The notes: generated by a model from the sequence alone, not told the origin. A DNA stretch of 64,000 bases from JAEUHQ01 sp964538915 (GCA_964538915.1 CAZIFB010000016.1:1-64000), one strand, 5' to 3'; positions 42,857 through 53,161 are shown, counted from the first letter of the stretch. Made by a program: numbers and translations.

Positions 42857-44038
42857 CTACGTCGCCGAGCGCTGCGTGCGGCGGACCTTCGCGCGGTGGC
42901 TGAACGACGCTTTCACGTCGGGGCGGCCCATGTTCGCGACGGAGCAGTTCGCACAGACGTCGCGCAGTTCCATGTTGTAGAGCTGACGCCGCAGTTCGGT
43001 GAACTTCGGGCCCGTCCAGATCTCGCGGAACGTCTGCGTCTTGAAGTCGCCGAACGTCGAGAACTCGAACCAGCAGCCGCAGGGGAACACCGTGCCGTCC
43101 GGGTTCACGTGGACGTAGCGCCACGGGAAGTAGCAGGGGCGGTTGTGGTAGCGCTTCGGCTTCACGGCGAGCAGGAACTCGCGGTTCTTGTGGTTCAGGT
43201 AGTCCGCGACCTCCTGGCTGTCCGACAGGTCGTCGAGGTTCGCCGACGGCGCGATCAGGGCGAAACCGCCGCCTTCGTCGCTGCGCTGCTGGTCGGTGAC
43301 CTTGCCCTGGTCCGCGAAGGTCTCCGCGATCGGGATCGGCATCGTGACGCCCATCTTCAGCTCGTCGGCGATGCGGCGCGCCTCGGCCATCGTGGTGTTG
43401 CACAGCTTCGCGTCGTTCATCAGCGACTCGTCCTCGATGCCGAGCCCGCCGATCACGGCCATGTGCACGAAGTTCATGTACTTCACGCCGCGTGCGTGCC
43501 AGAAGCGGATCATCTCCGGCACTTCACGGATGTTGCTGCGCATCAGCACACACGTGACGCTGATGTCGGGCTTCGCCGAACCGCGCGCCTTCTTGCGTTC
43601 GTTGATGATGTCGAAACGACGCAGGAACGGCTCCCACTTGGCGGGGCGGCGGATCTTCTCGAACGTCTCCTTCGTGATCCCGTCGCAGCTCACGGTGATG
43701 AGCGGCATGCCGGAGTCGATCACGGTGTCCATGATCGCGTCGGTCATCGCGAGCGCGTTCGTGCTGAAGTGGAAGTTGGGCACGCCGTACTTCTTGCACA
43801 GCTCGAGCGCACGCGGGAGGTCGGGCGCGAGCAGTGGTTCGGCGCTCGACGAGAGCACGACGTCGTGGGCGCGCGGGAACAGTTCCGCGGCGACCTTGTC
43901 GAGCAGCTCGCCGCCCATCGTCACCGGGTTCTCACGGAACTCGGGGTGGGCGAAGTGGCACATCACGCACCGGATCTGGCAGCGCGTCACCATGTCGAGC
44001 TTGACGCGCAGGAACCGGCGGTCGTGTTGGAAGGGCAT
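42857..44038 (-). CDS. Radical SAM/SPASM domain protein
   Basis: A 393-residue radical SAM enzyme. The cluster motif CxxxCxxC is at Cys20, Cys24 and Cys27 (RCQIRCVMC), followed by LSSSAEPLLAPDL and STNALAMT barrel segments. The C-terminal SPASM region has cysteines in PCYFPW, FPCGCWFEFS and CANCSVANMG, fit for auxiliary iron-sulfur clusters. SPASM proteins often modify peptides or act in cofactor synthesis; no precursor peptide gene is visible nearby. A TAGACT -10-like box lies 6 nt before the ATG, so the transcript is probably leaderless. The DUF1826-like gene follows it by 14 nt. Confidence 0.85.
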   Translation of the reverse strand: MPFQHDRRFLRVKLDMVTRCQIRCVMCHFAHPEFRENPVTMGGELLDKVAAELFPRAHDVVLSSSAEPLLAPDLPRALELCKKYGVPNFHFSTNALAMTDAIMDTVIDSGMPLITVSCDGITKETFEKIRRPAKWEPFLRRFDIINERKKARGSAKPDISVTCVLMRSNIREVPEMIRFWHARGVKYMNFVHMAVIGGLGIEDESLMNDAKLCNTTMAEARRIADELKMGVTMPIPIAETFADQGKVTDQQRSDEGGGFALIAPSANLDDLSDSQEVADYLNHKNREFLLAVKPKRYHNRPCYFPWRYVHVNPDGTVFPCGCWFEFSTFGDFKTQTFREIWTGPKFTELRRQLYNMELRDVCANCSVANMGRPDVKASFSHRAKVRRTQRSAT

Positions 44039-44044
44039 CGTTCC

Positions 44045-44050
44045 AGTCTA
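44045..44050 (-). promoter_or_regulatory. Putative -10 box of the radical SAM gene (leaderless)
   Basis: On the minus strand TAGACT ends 6 nt before the ATG at 44038, so the expected transcription start coincides with the A of the ATG. Confidence 0.4.
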
Positions 44051-44169
44051 GCGCGGCCATGGCCCTGCGCCCCCGCGTTCGTCGGTGCGCGGCACCTCCG
44101 GTGGCCCGGAAAGCTCGATGCCAATTGGCCCGGCAACTTGGCTTGGCAATGGCGACGGGTGGCGGCGAG

Positions 44170-44175
44170 CATGCT
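44170..44175 (+). promoter_or_regulatory. Putative -10 box of the maf gene
   Basis: CATGCT ends 3 nt before the GTG at 44179, in the context gcgagcatgct that also precedes the epimerase gene at 41211. It supports the GTG start. Confidence 0.3.
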
Positions 44176-44178
44176 CGC

Positions 44179-44775
44179 GTGGACCCGGTCCTGTACCTCG
44201 CTTCGACGTCGCCGCGCCGTCACGCGCTCCTCGCCGCCGCGGGGATCGTGTTCGAGCCGTGTGAACCGGGCGCCGAGTACGTCTCGGCGGGAACGGACGA
44301 ACACACCACGGAGGCCGGCGATCCGTCAGCGCACGCGGTCGCGCGCGCGGTGCGCAAGGCGATCGGCGCGGCAGTTTCGGATCCCACGCGCCCGGTGCTC
44401 GCCGTCGACACGGTGGTGGACCTGGACGGGATCGAACTCGGCAAGGCGCGTTCGCGCGAACACGCGAAGGAGATGCTGCTGGCACTCGCCGGCCGCACGC
44501 ATCGTGTGCACACGGCTCACTGCCTGCACGCGCGGGCGAGCGGCTTCCGCGACGTCGTCGTCTCGCATGCCGTCGTTGCGTGCGGTACGCCGAGTACTGC
44601 GGACCTCGATCGCTACCTCGACAGCGGGGAGTGGCGCGGCAAGGCGGGCAGCTACGGCATCCAGGACACGTCCCAGCACTTCCTCGGCGTGGTGGAGGGC
44701 AGCCTCGGCACCGTGATCGGGCTCGAGATCGAGGTCGTACTGGCTCAGCTCGCTCGCTGGCGGGGGACCCGTTGA
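44179..44775 (+). CDS. maf: Maf-family nucleoside triphosphate pyrophosphatase
   Basis: A 198-residue Maf/Ham1-like protein. LASTSPRRHALLAAAGIVFEP is the family N-terminus, and AVDTVVDLDG contains the metal-binding Asp residues. GSYGIQ and the C-terminal GSLGTVIGLEIE are also typical. Maf proteins hydrolyse dTTP, UTP or modified nucleotides to monophosphates, which limits incorporation of damaged bases and affects septum formation. GTG 44179 is adjacent to the family start; an upstream in-frame ATG gives an arginine-rich leader and is rejected. The next gene overlaps the stop codon (TTGA). Confidence 0.9.
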   Translation: MDPVLYLASTSPRRHALLAAAGIVFEPCEPGAEYVSAGTDEHTTEAGDPSAHAVARAVRKAIGAAVSDPTRPVLAVDTVVDLDGIELGKARSREHAKEMLLALAGRTHRVHTAHCLHARASGFRDVVVSHAVVACGTPSTADLDRYLDSGEWRGKAGSYGIQDTSQHFLGVVEGSLGTVIGLEIEVVLAQLARWRGTR

Positions 44776-45269
44776 GATTCTGGCCGCGGCAGCTGCCGGC
44801 GCAGATCGCCCTCGCGATGGCGATCGCCGGGTCGTCGATCGCGGTGCTCACCGTTGTCGTGACCGAGCACGATGCGAACGCCCTCGCGGCGGCGCGCGAC
44901 GCGGTCGCCGCCGCGCCGCGCGGGTTCGGCTTCGAACTCGCGCCCGTCGCCGGCACCGTGCTGCTCGTCGCGGATGCAGCCGCAGTGGCATCGCATCCCG
45001 GGCCGGTCGTCGAGGTGGCGGCCGACGGTTCGCTGATGCTGCGCCGCCCGATGCCGTCCGGCGCCGCGTCGCCGGGGACCGCGTCGGGCGCCGCCATCGT
45101 GCTGCCGGCTCGGTCCATCACGGCGATCGGACCGGAAGCGCGCGCGGCGCTGGTGGCCCTCGTGGGGCGCTTCGTCGACGTGCGGCCCGTGCCGCCCGGG
45201 CGCGTCCGGACCGAAGGGCTCGACGCGGAAGGGGTTGCGGTGGCGACCCTGCTGCAGTGGGTGCCGTGA
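44772..45269 (+). CDS. Short membrane-anchored hypothetical protein (TTG start)
   Basis: A 165-residue protein read from TTG 44772, whose codon overlaps the maf stop by TTGA. The N-terminus RFWPRQLPAQIALAMAIAGSSIAVLTVVVTEHDA is one hydrophobic helix preceded by basic residues, like the first membrane helix of EnvZ-type histidine kinases. No kinase domain follows; the rest is an Ala/Val/Pro-rich region of unknown fold. It may be a remnant or a small membrane protein. The TTG was chosen because of the overlap and because no ATG or GTG gives the full hydrophobic helix. Confidence 0.5.
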   Translation: MRFWPRQLPAQIALAMAIAGSSIAVLTVVVTEHDANALAAARDAVAAAPRGFGFELAPVAGTVLLVADAAAVASHPGPVVEVAADGSLMLRRPMPSGAASPGTASGAAIVLPARSITAIGPEARAALVALVGRFVDVRPVPPGRVRTEGLDAEGVAVATLLQWVP

Positions 45270-45285
45270 CCGTTCCAGTCGGGTG

Positions 45286-45313
45286 TTGACCGGCGGCGGC
45301 GGATTCCTACAGT
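45286..45313 (+). promoter_or_regulatory. Putative promoter of rpmE
   Basis: TTGACC (45286-45291), a 16-bp spacer and TACAGT (45308-45313) give a predicted leader of about 33 nt before the ATG at 45353. Confidence 0.45.
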
Positions 45314-45352
45314 GCTCGGCCCTCGCGCGGCGACGCCAGCCGGGCCACTGCC

Positions 45353-45571
45353 ATGAAAGCCGACATCCATCCCAAGTACGTCGAGTGCCAGGTCTCCTGC
45401 GCCTGCGGCAACAAGTTCCTGACGCGCTCGGTCAAGAGCGAGATCCGCACCGACATCTGTGCCGCGTGCCACCCGTACTACACGGGTGCGCAGAAGTTCG
45501 TCGACTCGGCGGGCCGCGTCGACAAGTTCCTGAAGCGCTACGGCAAGTCCAAGGAAGGGGCGAAGGCCTAG
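45353..45571 (+). CDS. rpmE: Ribosomal protein bL31 (zinc-binding form)
   Basis: A 72-residue bL31. MKADIHPKYVECQV is the family start. Cys16, Cys18, Cys36 and Cys39 (CAC and CAAC) are the four zinc ligands, so this is the C+ zinc-containing form, and HPYYTG follows as in most homologues. bL31 bridges the two ribosomal subunits, and the zinc form can serve as a zinc store. It begins a translation-related group: prfA starts 18 nt after its stop. Promoter boxes upstream agree with independent transcription. Confidence 0.95.
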   Translation: MKADIHPKYVECQVSCACGNKFLTRSVKSEIRTDICAACHPYYTGAQKFVDSAGRVDKFLKRYGKSKEGAKA

Positions 45572-45589
45572 CCGACGCGGAGGCGGCGC

Positions 45590-46669
45590 ATGACCCGCCT
45601 GCGTCCGCGGATCCAGCAGAAGCTGGACGGGATGGTCGCGCGCGTCGAGGAACTCCTCGCGTCGTCGGCCGATCCCAAGCTGCTCGAGCGCCCCGAGCGT
45701 CTCGCGCCGTTGCAGCGCGAACTCGGCATGCTGTCGCCGACCGTCGAGCGCTACCGCGCCTTCGTGCAGCTCGAGGAGCAGATCGAGGAGCACCGGGGCC
45801 TCGCCGCCGGCAGTGACCGCGACCTCGCGGAACTCGCGGCCGCCGAGCTGCCCGAACTCGAACGACGCGCCGTCGGCGAGGCCGATGCGCTGCTCGACGA
45901 CCTGCTGGCCGACCAGGGCGACGACCGCCGCGACTGCATCGTCGAGATCCGCGCCGGCACGGGCGGCGAAGAGGCCGCGTTGTTCGCGAAGGACCTCTGC
46001 ACGCTGTACCAGCGCTACGCCGCGCGCGTCGGGTGGGCGTTCGAGCCGATGCACAGCACGCCCGCCGAGCAGGGCGGCTTCAAGGAAATCGTCTTCGCGC
46101 TGCGTGGGAAGAGCGTCTTCCACGCGATGCAGTTCGAGTCGGGTGGCCACCGCGTGCAGCGCGTGCCGGAGACCGAGGCGAAGGGGCGCGTGCACACGTC
46201 GGCAGCGACGGTCGCCGTCCTGCCCGAGGTCGAGGAGGTCGAGGTCCACATCGACGACAAGGACCTGAAGGTCGACACGTTCCGCTCGAGCGGCGCCGGC
46301 GGCCAGCACGTCAACAAGACCGAGTCGGCCGTTCGCATCACCCACGTCCCGACCGGCACCGTGGTGGCCTGCCAGGAGGAGCGCAGCCAGCTGAAGAACC
46401 GCCAGCGGGCGATGGCGCTGCTGCGTGCTCGCATCCACGACGCGCAGAAGCGCGCCGCCGATGCCGCGCGGGCGGCGGAGCGCAAGGAGCAGGTCGGCAC
46501 CGGCGACCGCAGCGACCGCATCCGCACCTACAACTTCCCGCAGGACCGCCTCACCGACCACCGGTTGAACCGCAACTTCTCGCTCGCCCAGGTCATGGAG
46601 GGCAAGCTCGACCCGGTGGTGGAAGCCCTGCAGCAGCAGCAGCGCGAGGAGCGCATCGAACGACTGTGA
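45590..46669 (+). CDS. prfA: Peptide chain release factor 1
   Basis: A 359-residue class I release factor. The GGQ motif is at 237-239 in GAGGQHVNKTESAVR, which releases the nascent chain at the peptidyl-transferase centre. The codon-reading PxT motif appears as PET at 193-195, the mark of RF1 (UAA/UAG) rather than RF2 (SPF). Length matches RF1 and no programmed frameshift is seen. The methyltransferase PrmC, which modifies the GGQ glutamine, is encoded about 1 kb downstream, with a membrane protein gene between. The ATG is 18 nt after rpmE, suggesting co-transcription. Confidence 0.97.
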   Translation: MTRLRPRIQQKLDGMVARVEELLASSADPKLLERPERLAPLQRELGMLSPTVERYRAFVQLEEQIEEHRGLAAGSDRDLAELAAAELPELERRAVGEADALLDDLLADQGDDRRDCIVEIRAGTGGEEAALFAKDLCTLYQRYAARVGWAFEPMHSTPAEQGGFKEIVFALRGKSVFHAMQFESGGHRVQRVPETEAKGRVHTSAATVAVLPEVEEVEVHIDDKDLKVDTFRSSGAGGQHVNKTESAVRITHVPTGTVVACQEERSQLKNRQRAMALLRARIHDAQKRAADAARAAERKEQVGTGDRSDRIRTYNFPQDRLTDHRLNRNFSLAQVMEGKLDPVVEALQQQQREERIERL

Positions 46670-47015
46670 ACGGCATCGCGCGCGAAGCCTGCAGCCCTTT
46701 CGGGCGTGCGCCGTCCTCCTCACGTCGGACGGCAGGGAGGGCTTCGCCGCGATGGTGATTCCAGGACCCGAGGCGCGGACGGCCGATGCGGCGACAGCGC
46801 GGCGGGACACGGCGGGGCCACGCGATGCGCCTTCGGCACGGGAACACACTGAACTCGACGCCCCGTTCCTTCGTGCTACGCGTCGGCGCGGGGCAGGCGA
46901 CGGACCGACCGGTTCCTGCGTGACTGGCGGACGTCGTCACGCCACGATCCCCCCCGCCCTTCGGACGACCCCTCGACGAAACCACCCACTCTCCCACACG
47001 ACTGGAGCACGACCG
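46670..47015. other. 346-bp gap between prfA and a membrane protein gene
   Basis: No gene is supported here. The frame leading into the next gene is open for 264 nt, but the sequence it would encode is arginine-rich and low in hydrophobic residues, typical of non-coding high-GC DNA. A 7-bp stem, GCCGTCC (46710-46716) with GGACGGC (46727-46733), lies 40 nt after the prfA stop and may end that transcript. GGAG at 47004-47007 is a possible ribosome site for the ATG at 47016. Confidence 0.5.
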
Positions 47016-47720
47016 ATGACCGATTCGGGTAACCCCGGCGCACTCGCTTCCCTCGAACCCCTCGAACCGCTGGACGCCGGTGGCATGCCGGCCGCCGCGC
47101 CGATGGACGAAGGCGCTGCCGCGATGCGCTCCGTGCTGCCGGCGCCGGCCTTCAATCCGGCATGCCGCGACAAGGCGTTCTACAAGTTCCTGTTCGCCGG
47201 CGTGATGATGTTCGTCGGCTGCCTGATGCCGTTCGGTGCGAACGTCGCGCTGTCCGGGTACCAGACGATGAGCGGCGCGGTCTACACGCTGATCGCGGTC
47301 GGCATGATCTGGACGTGGTGGGCTGCGATCGCCAACAACCGCTCGACGGCTGCGAGCCTGAAGTGGCTGTTCCTGTGTTTCGTTCCGCTCTTCGCGGTCC
47401 TGATGAACATGATCGCGTTCTCGCCGGCCGACGCGCTGCAGTTCGCTTCGGCTCGCGGCTGGCTGCCGGCCGACGCGCCGGTGTCGGGCGGCTGGAAGGA
47501 GCTGTTCGGCGACATCGGTTCGGCGCTCGGCAAGAACGCGGAGGCCGCGCTGCGCGTCGAGCACTTCTTCCGTCTCTTCGGCCCGGGCCAGGTCTTCGTG
47601 TTCCTCGGCGCCCTCTTCGCGGAAGCGGGGTTCTTCGGCGGTGTGCTCGGCGGCGCGAAGAAGAACAAGCAGGAGAAGCAGCAGAAGCAGATGGCGGCCG
47701 CCGAACGCAAGCGCAAGTGA
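47016..47720 (+). CDS. Hypothetical four-helix membrane protein
   Basis: A 234-residue protein. The first ~50 residues are acidic and Pro/Ala-rich, without a signal peptide. Four hydrophobic segments follow: KFLFAGVMMFVGCLMPFG, VYTLIAVGMIWTWWAAI, WLFLCFVPLFAVLMNMIAF and, near the end, FVFLGALFAEAGFFGGVLGG. The C-terminus is strongly basic (KKNKQEKQQKQ ... RKRK), so it likely faces the cytoplasm. No family is recognised. It lies between prfA and prmC and is 4 nt before prmC, suggesting shared transcription with it. Function unknown. Confidence 0.6.
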   Translation: MTDSGNPGALASLEPLEPLDAGGMPAAAPMDEGAAAMRSVLPAPAFNPACRDKAFYKFLFAGVMMFVGCLMPFGANVALSGYQTMSGAVYTLIAVGMIWTWWAAIANNRSTAASLKWLFLCFVPLFAVLMNMIAFSPADALQFASARGWLPADAPVSGGWKELFGDIGSALGKNAEAALRVEHFFRLFGPGQVFVFLGALFAEAGFFGGVLGGAKKNKQEKQQKQMAAAERKRK

Positions 47721-47724
47721 TCCG

Positions 47725-48624
47725 GTGGCGCCGCCCGGAGGCACTCAGGGTGGCGAAGCCGGCGAGCCGGTACACACCGTGCTCTCCGTGCTGCGCGGCG
47801 CCGAAGTCTGGTTCGAGCGCCGTGGTGTCGACGCGCCGCGGCGTTCCGCGGAACTGCTGCTCGGCAAGGTGCTCGGCCTCGATCGTCTGCACCTCTACCT
47901 CGCGCACGACCGCCCCCTCGACGAGAAGGAGCGCGCTTCGATGCGCGACATGGTCGCGCGCCGGGGGCGCGGCGAGCCGGTCGCCTACCTGATCGGCAGC
48001 TGGGCGTTCCGCAGCCTCGAACTGGCGGTCGCGCCGTCCGTGCTGATCCCGCGGCCCGAGACCGAGGAACTCGTCGACCACGCACTCGCGCGCCTCTCCG
48101 CCGGCGGACGCGTGGTCGATCTCGGGACCGGCAGCGGTGCGATCGCGATCGCGATCGCGGTGGAGCGCCCCGATGCGCAGGTCCTGGCGGTCGACCAGAG
48201 CCGCAACGCGCTCGCGATCGCGGAAGCGAACGCGGCGCGCCATGGAGTCGCCGAGCGGGTGACGTTCCTGCATGGTTCGTGGTGGGATCCCGTGCCCGCC
48301 GGCGCGGACTTCGACCTCGTCGTCAGCAATCCTCCGTACATCGATCCATCGTCGCCAACCGGCCTCGCCGCCGACGTCGCCGCGCACGAACCGCCGCTCG
48401 CGCTCTACTCGGCTCCCGGCGATCCGGTCTCCTGCTATCGCGCGATCCTCGCGGCGATCGGCGATCGTCTGCGCCCCGGCGGTTCGGTCGTCGTGGAGAC
48501 AGGGCTCGGTGCGAGCGACGCAACTCTCGAGCTCTTCCGAACGCAGCCTTGCCTCGTCGATGCGACCCTCGTCGCCGACGCCGGCGGCGCACCGCGGTTC
48601 GTGCTCGCGCGGCGCCGTTCCTGA
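47725..48624 (+). CDS. prmC: Release factor glutamine methyltransferase PrmC
   Basis: A 299-residue N5-glutamine methyltransferase. The N-terminal helical domain (about 20-105) includes APRRSAELLLGKVLGLDRLHLYL. IPRPETEELV leads into the SAM-binding VVDLGTGSGAIAIAIA. The NPPYI catalytic motif is present, in VSNPPYIDPSS. PrmC methylates the glutamine of the GGQ loop in RF1 and RF2, which raises termination efficiency. The likely substrate gene prfA lies just upstream. The GTG 4 nt after the preceding stop was chosen by spacing; a few non-conserved residues precede the domain. Confidence 0.92.
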   Translation: MAPPGGTQGGEAGEPVHTVLSVLRGAEVWFERRGVDAPRRSAELLLGKVLGLDRLHLYLAHDRPLDEKERASMRDMVARRGRGEPVAYLIGSWAFRSLELAVAPSVLIPRPETEELVDHALARLSAGGRVVDLGTGSGAIAIAIAVERPDAQVLAVDQSRNALAIAEANAARHGVAERVTFLHGSWWDPVPAGADFDLVVSNPPYIDPSSPTGLAADVAAHEPPLALYSAPGDPVSCYRAILAAIGDRLRPGGSVVVETGLGASDATLELFRTQPCLVDATLVADAGGAPRFVLARRRS

Positions 48625-48644
48625 GCCGCGCGGCCCTCAGCCGC

Positions 48645-49016
48645 TCAGACTTTCTTGCCCTTCGAGACGTAGTTGCGCAGCGCGGCGCGCGTCACGGGCT
48701 TCATGTCCGTGAAGTAGATCGCGATGTCCCACTTCGGCGCGCCGCGAACGACGTTCTTCAGCGGCTCGCATCGCACGACGGCGCCCGTGACGTGATGCAC
48801 TTCCGTCGCGCCGGGCAACGAGAAGTCGAGGCCCACCTGGGTCATCTCCGGCAGCTCGTCGTGGCTCGAGCAGGCGAGGCCGATCTCGGAGATGTCGCGC
48901 AGCACGGCCGGTGCGTCGGCGGGGCGCGGCGACAGGCGGACCGGGAACGAACCGAGCACGCGGGCGGCGCGGCGGCGGTCGGACTGGGGCGTGGGCGAAG
49001 TCACGCGGCGAACCAT
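48645..49016 (-). CDS. PilZ domain protein
   Basis: A 123-residue single-domain protein. DRRRAARVLG near the N-terminus supplies the RxxxR-type arginines and DISEIGLAC the D/N-x-S-x-x-G motif of PilZ; together these bind cyclic di-GMP. No second domain is attached, so it probably acts as a c-di-GMP-responsive adaptor. It is divergent from ssb (97 bp) and convergent with prmC. Possible roles are motility, adhesion or polysaccharide control, but no target is indicated. Confidence 0.8.
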   Translation of the reverse strand: MVRRVTSPTPQSDRRRAARVLGSFPVRLSPRPADAPAVLRDISEIGLACSSHDELPEMTQVGLDFSLPGATEVHHVTGAVVRCEPLKNVVRGAPKWDIAIYFTDMKPVTRAALRNYVSKGKKV

Positions 49017-49113
49017 ATCGAGGGCTCGAAAGGGGCGCTAGGATCCCGCGTTCGGGCCGCGCCGGCTCGAGTCGACCGGCGGATCCGACTGAACCAACGA
49101 CGAAGAAACACCC

Positions 49114-49587
49114 GTGGCCAACTTCAACAAAGTGCTCCTGATGGGCAACCTCACTCGCGACGTCGAACTGCGCCACACGCAGAGCGGCATGGCGCTCGCC
49201 AAATTCGGCATGGCGATCAATCGCAAGTGGTCGCAGAACGGTGAGCAGAAGGAGTCGACGTGCTTCGTGGACCTCACGGCATGGGGGCGTCAGGCCGAAC
49301 TGCTGAGTCAGTATGTGAAGAAGGGCAGCCAGCTCTTCGTGGAGGGCCGCCTCGAGTACTCGACCTGGGAGAGCCAGGAGGACGGCAAGAAGCGGAGCAA
49401 GCTCGAAGTCGTCGTCGAGAACTTCCAGTTCATGGGCTCGGGCCGCGGCGGTGCCGGCGGCGGCGAGGAAGGTGGCGGTGGCGGTGGCGAGCGACGCGGC
49501 GGCGGTGGCGGTGGTCCGCGCAAGGCCGCGCCGGCGAGCGAGGGCCAGGCGGGCGGTGACGTCGACTACGGCGACATCCCGTTCTGA
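49114..49587 (+). CDS. ssb: Single-stranded DNA-binding protein
   Basis: A 157-residue SSB. The OB-fold N-terminal domain (about 1-108) begins ANFNKVLLMGNLTRDVELR and contains the tryptophan and aromatic residues of the DNA-binding face (WSQNGEQKEST, TAWGRQAEL). A Gly/Arg-rich linker follows, and the protein ends DYGDIPF, the acidic tip that recruits repair and replication partners. The GTG start is typical for this genome. TAGGAT at 49039-49044 is a possible -10 box. Confidence 0.95.
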   Translation: MANFNKVLLMGNLTRDVELRHTQSGMALAKFGMAINRKWSQNGEQKESTCFVDLTAWGRQAELLSQYVKKGSQLFVEGRLEYSTWESQEDGKKRSKLEVVVENFQFMGSGRGGAGGGEEGGGGGGERRGGGGGGPRKAAPASEGQAGGDVDYGDIPF

Positions 49588-49904
49588 ACGGACCGCCCGC
49601 TTCGCGCAGGACCCTGCCGCGATGCTGCGGCTCGCAGCTCCGGTTCTGAGGAAGAGCGGACCGTGCAGGGGCTGCGCCGTCTCTTTGCAGGACCGCAGCG
49701 GCACGAGGGCGGCATGAAAGGATGGTGAATCCGCGCGGCACTTCGCGGCGGGGAAGGGACGGTGGCAAGGCTCGTTGGCCTCGGACTGTTCGCTGCGGCG
49801 AACGGACGAGCGCGTTTTCGTGGCGACAGGCGCCTTGCGATCGGTGGCGCCATGCCTAGCCTGTTCGCCCCGCGAAGCCCCAGCGGGGTTTAGTTCCGCA
49901 CCCG
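49588..49904. other. 317-bp gap between ssb and the sugar dehydrogenase gene
   Basis: No coding sequence is supported. The second half holds promoter-like boxes (listed separately) and, downstream of them in the leader, a 6-bp stem CCCCGC (49868-49873)/GCGGGG (49883-49888) with a 9-nt loop. No known riboswitch is recognised in this leader. Confidence 0.5.
49835..49862 (+). promoter_or_regulatory. Putative promoter of the sugar dehydrogenase gene
   Basis: TTGCGA (49835-49840), a 16-bp spacer and TAGCCT (49857-49862) would give a leader of about 36 nt before the ATG at 49905. A short stem-loop lies within that leader. Confidence 0.4.
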
Positions 49905-51344
49905 ATGCCGCTCAGCACCTCGCTCTTCGTCCGCGCGACCTGTGTCGCCGCGCTCGCCGCCGTCGTGGCCCCGTCGCAGTCGCCGCCGCCCGGCTTCGTC
50001 TACGAAACCCTTTCGGTCGGCGGCCTGGACAGTGTCACCGCGATGGCGTTCCTGCCCGATGGGCGCCTGCTCCTGACCGAGCGTGAGACCGGGAGGATCC
50101 GTGTGTTCGTCGACGGTGCACTGCAGGCGACGCCCTGGGCGACGATCGCGGTGGACGGCGGCGGTTCGTACGCCGAACAGGGCCTGCTCGGCATCGCCGT
50201 GGATCCTGGGTTCCTCACCACCGGCTACGTCTACGTCTACTACACCGATCCGTCCGGCAACGAGAACCGCATCGCGCGGTTGCGCGACGCCGGCGGCATC
50301 GGGACGGCTTTCACGGTGCTGACACCGAGCGGCGCGATCCCGGCGATCCAGTACCACAACAGCGGTGCGATGGTGTTCGGGGCCGACGGCACGTTGTTCG
50401 TCGCGACGGGCGAGAGCCTGTTCGGGCCGCACGCGCAGGACCTGAACGACTGGCGCGGCAAGGTGCTGCGGTTCGAGGTGCCGGATCTCACGATCCCCGC
50501 GAGCAATCCGTTCCCGAACAGTCCCGTCTGGTCGTACGGCCATCGCAACCACTTCGGCTTCGCCGTCCACCCGGTCACTGGTGACCTCTACCAGACGGAG
50601 AACGGCGGCGGCCTGATGGACGAGCTGAATCGCATCGTCCCGGGCGGCAACTACGGCTGGCCGATGGTGGAAGGCTTCGAGACGACGCCGGACCCGGCCC
50701 TCGTCGATCCGATCGCGTGCTACGGGCCGCCGATCGCGCCGACGGGCATGTGCTTCTACTCGGGCAGCCTCTACCCCGACGTGCTGCGCAACGCGTGGTT
50801 CTTCACCGACTACAACCAGGGCGCCGTGCGCGTCGTGGCCCTCGATGCAACCGGCGTCGGCGTCGGAGCGCAGATCGTGTTCGACGACCACCCGGGCGCC
50901 GGATTCGCCGTGACGATGGGGCCCGACGGCAACCTGTGGTTCCTCGCGAACGACAACTACGGCTACGGCGCGGACGAGCTCGGCCGCTACGTCTTCCAGC
51001 CCGGGCCGTGGCCGGGGCTGAACGTGATGTCGGTGTCGAACAAGACGCTCGGCGGCTCCATCACCGTGGGCATTCACGGAAGCGCGGGTGGCATCGGCGT
51101 CGGTTGGTTGTCCCTCGCCGTCGCGCCGGGTCCGGTGCCGACGCCGTTCGGCGACCTGTTCGTTCCGCTCGACGTGGTGCTGTCGGCGGTGTGGATCGGC
51201 AACGACGACCGCGGCTACCTCGCCTGGCCGGTGCCGTCGGATCGCACCCTGCTCGGCAGCACGATCCACGCGCAAGGGCTGCACCTCGACGCCGCGGGCC
51301 AGCTGCTGCTGACCAACGCGACGGACTTCGTCGTCCGCGGCTGA
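49905..51344 (+). CDS. Secreted PQQ-dependent sugar dehydrogenase (GSDH/YliI type)
   Basis: A 479-residue protein with a signal peptide (about 1-25). The next ~350 residues match the soluble glucose/sorbosone dehydrogenase propeller: AMAFLPDGRLLLTERETGRI, EQGLLGIAVDPGF, YHNSGAMVFGADGTLFVATGE, WSYGHRNHFGFAVHP (PQQ- and calcium-pocket region) and NYGWPMVEG. Family members oxidise aldose sugars with PQQ and calcium in the periplasm. The final ~110 residues are a separate beta domain ending LGSTIHAQGLHLDAAG and TNATDFVV, like the tails of other secreted proteins here. The stop lies in an inverted repeat shared with glnS. Confidence 0.85.
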   Translation: MPLSTSLFVRATCVAALAAVVAPSQSPPPGFVYETLSVGGLDSVTAMAFLPDGRLLLTERETGRIRVFVDGALQATPWATIAVDGGGSYAEQGLLGIAVDPGFLTTGYVYVYYTDPSGNENRIARLRDAGGIGTAFTVLTPSGAIPAIQYHNSGAMVFGADGTLFVATGESLFGPHAQDLNDWRGKVLRFEVPDLTIPASNPFPNSPVWSYGHRNHFGFAVHPVTGDLYQTENGGGLMDELNRIVPGGNYGWPMVEGFETTPDPALVDPIACYGPPIAPTGMCFYSGSLYPDVLRNAWFFTDYNQGAVRVVALDATGVGVGAQIVFDDHPGAGFAVTMGPDGNLWFLANDNYGYGADELGRYVFQPGPWPGLNVMSVSNKTLGGSITVGIHGSAGGIGVGWLSLAVAPGPVPTPFGDLFVPLDVVLSAVWIGNDDRGYLAWPVPSDRTLLGSTIHAQGLHLDAAGQLLLTNATDFVVRG

Positions 51345-51350
51345 CCGCGG
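51335..51350. terminator. Inverted repeat between convergent dehydrogenase and glnS genes
   Basis: CCGCGG (51335-51340) and CCGCGG (51345-51350) flank CTGA, which contains the dehydrogenase stop codon. The glnS stop is 8 nt further. A 6-bp GC hairpin at a convergent junction suggests bidirectional termination. Confidence 0.4.
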
Positions 51351-51357
51351 CCCGCCG

Positions 51358-53052
<1,695 letters not shown>

Positions 53053-53161
53053 CGGGGCGAGGACGATCGCGGGCCGTCGGACCGAATGCAAACGGCGCTC
53101 GGCGCGGCCGGCGGAAAGCCGCATCGGCGGGCCCCGGGGTGCCGTTTCGAGGGCTGGCGGG

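Noticed and set aside
46752..47015. Possible 88-residue N-terminal extension of the membrane protein at 47016
   Set aside because: The extension is arginine-rich and unlike the protein body; GGAG precedes the ATG at 47016.
49868..49888. Stem-loop in the leader of the sugar dehydrogenase gene as a possible riboswitch
   Set aside because: A single 6-bp stem with no conserved riboswitch core; too little to call a regulatory RNA.
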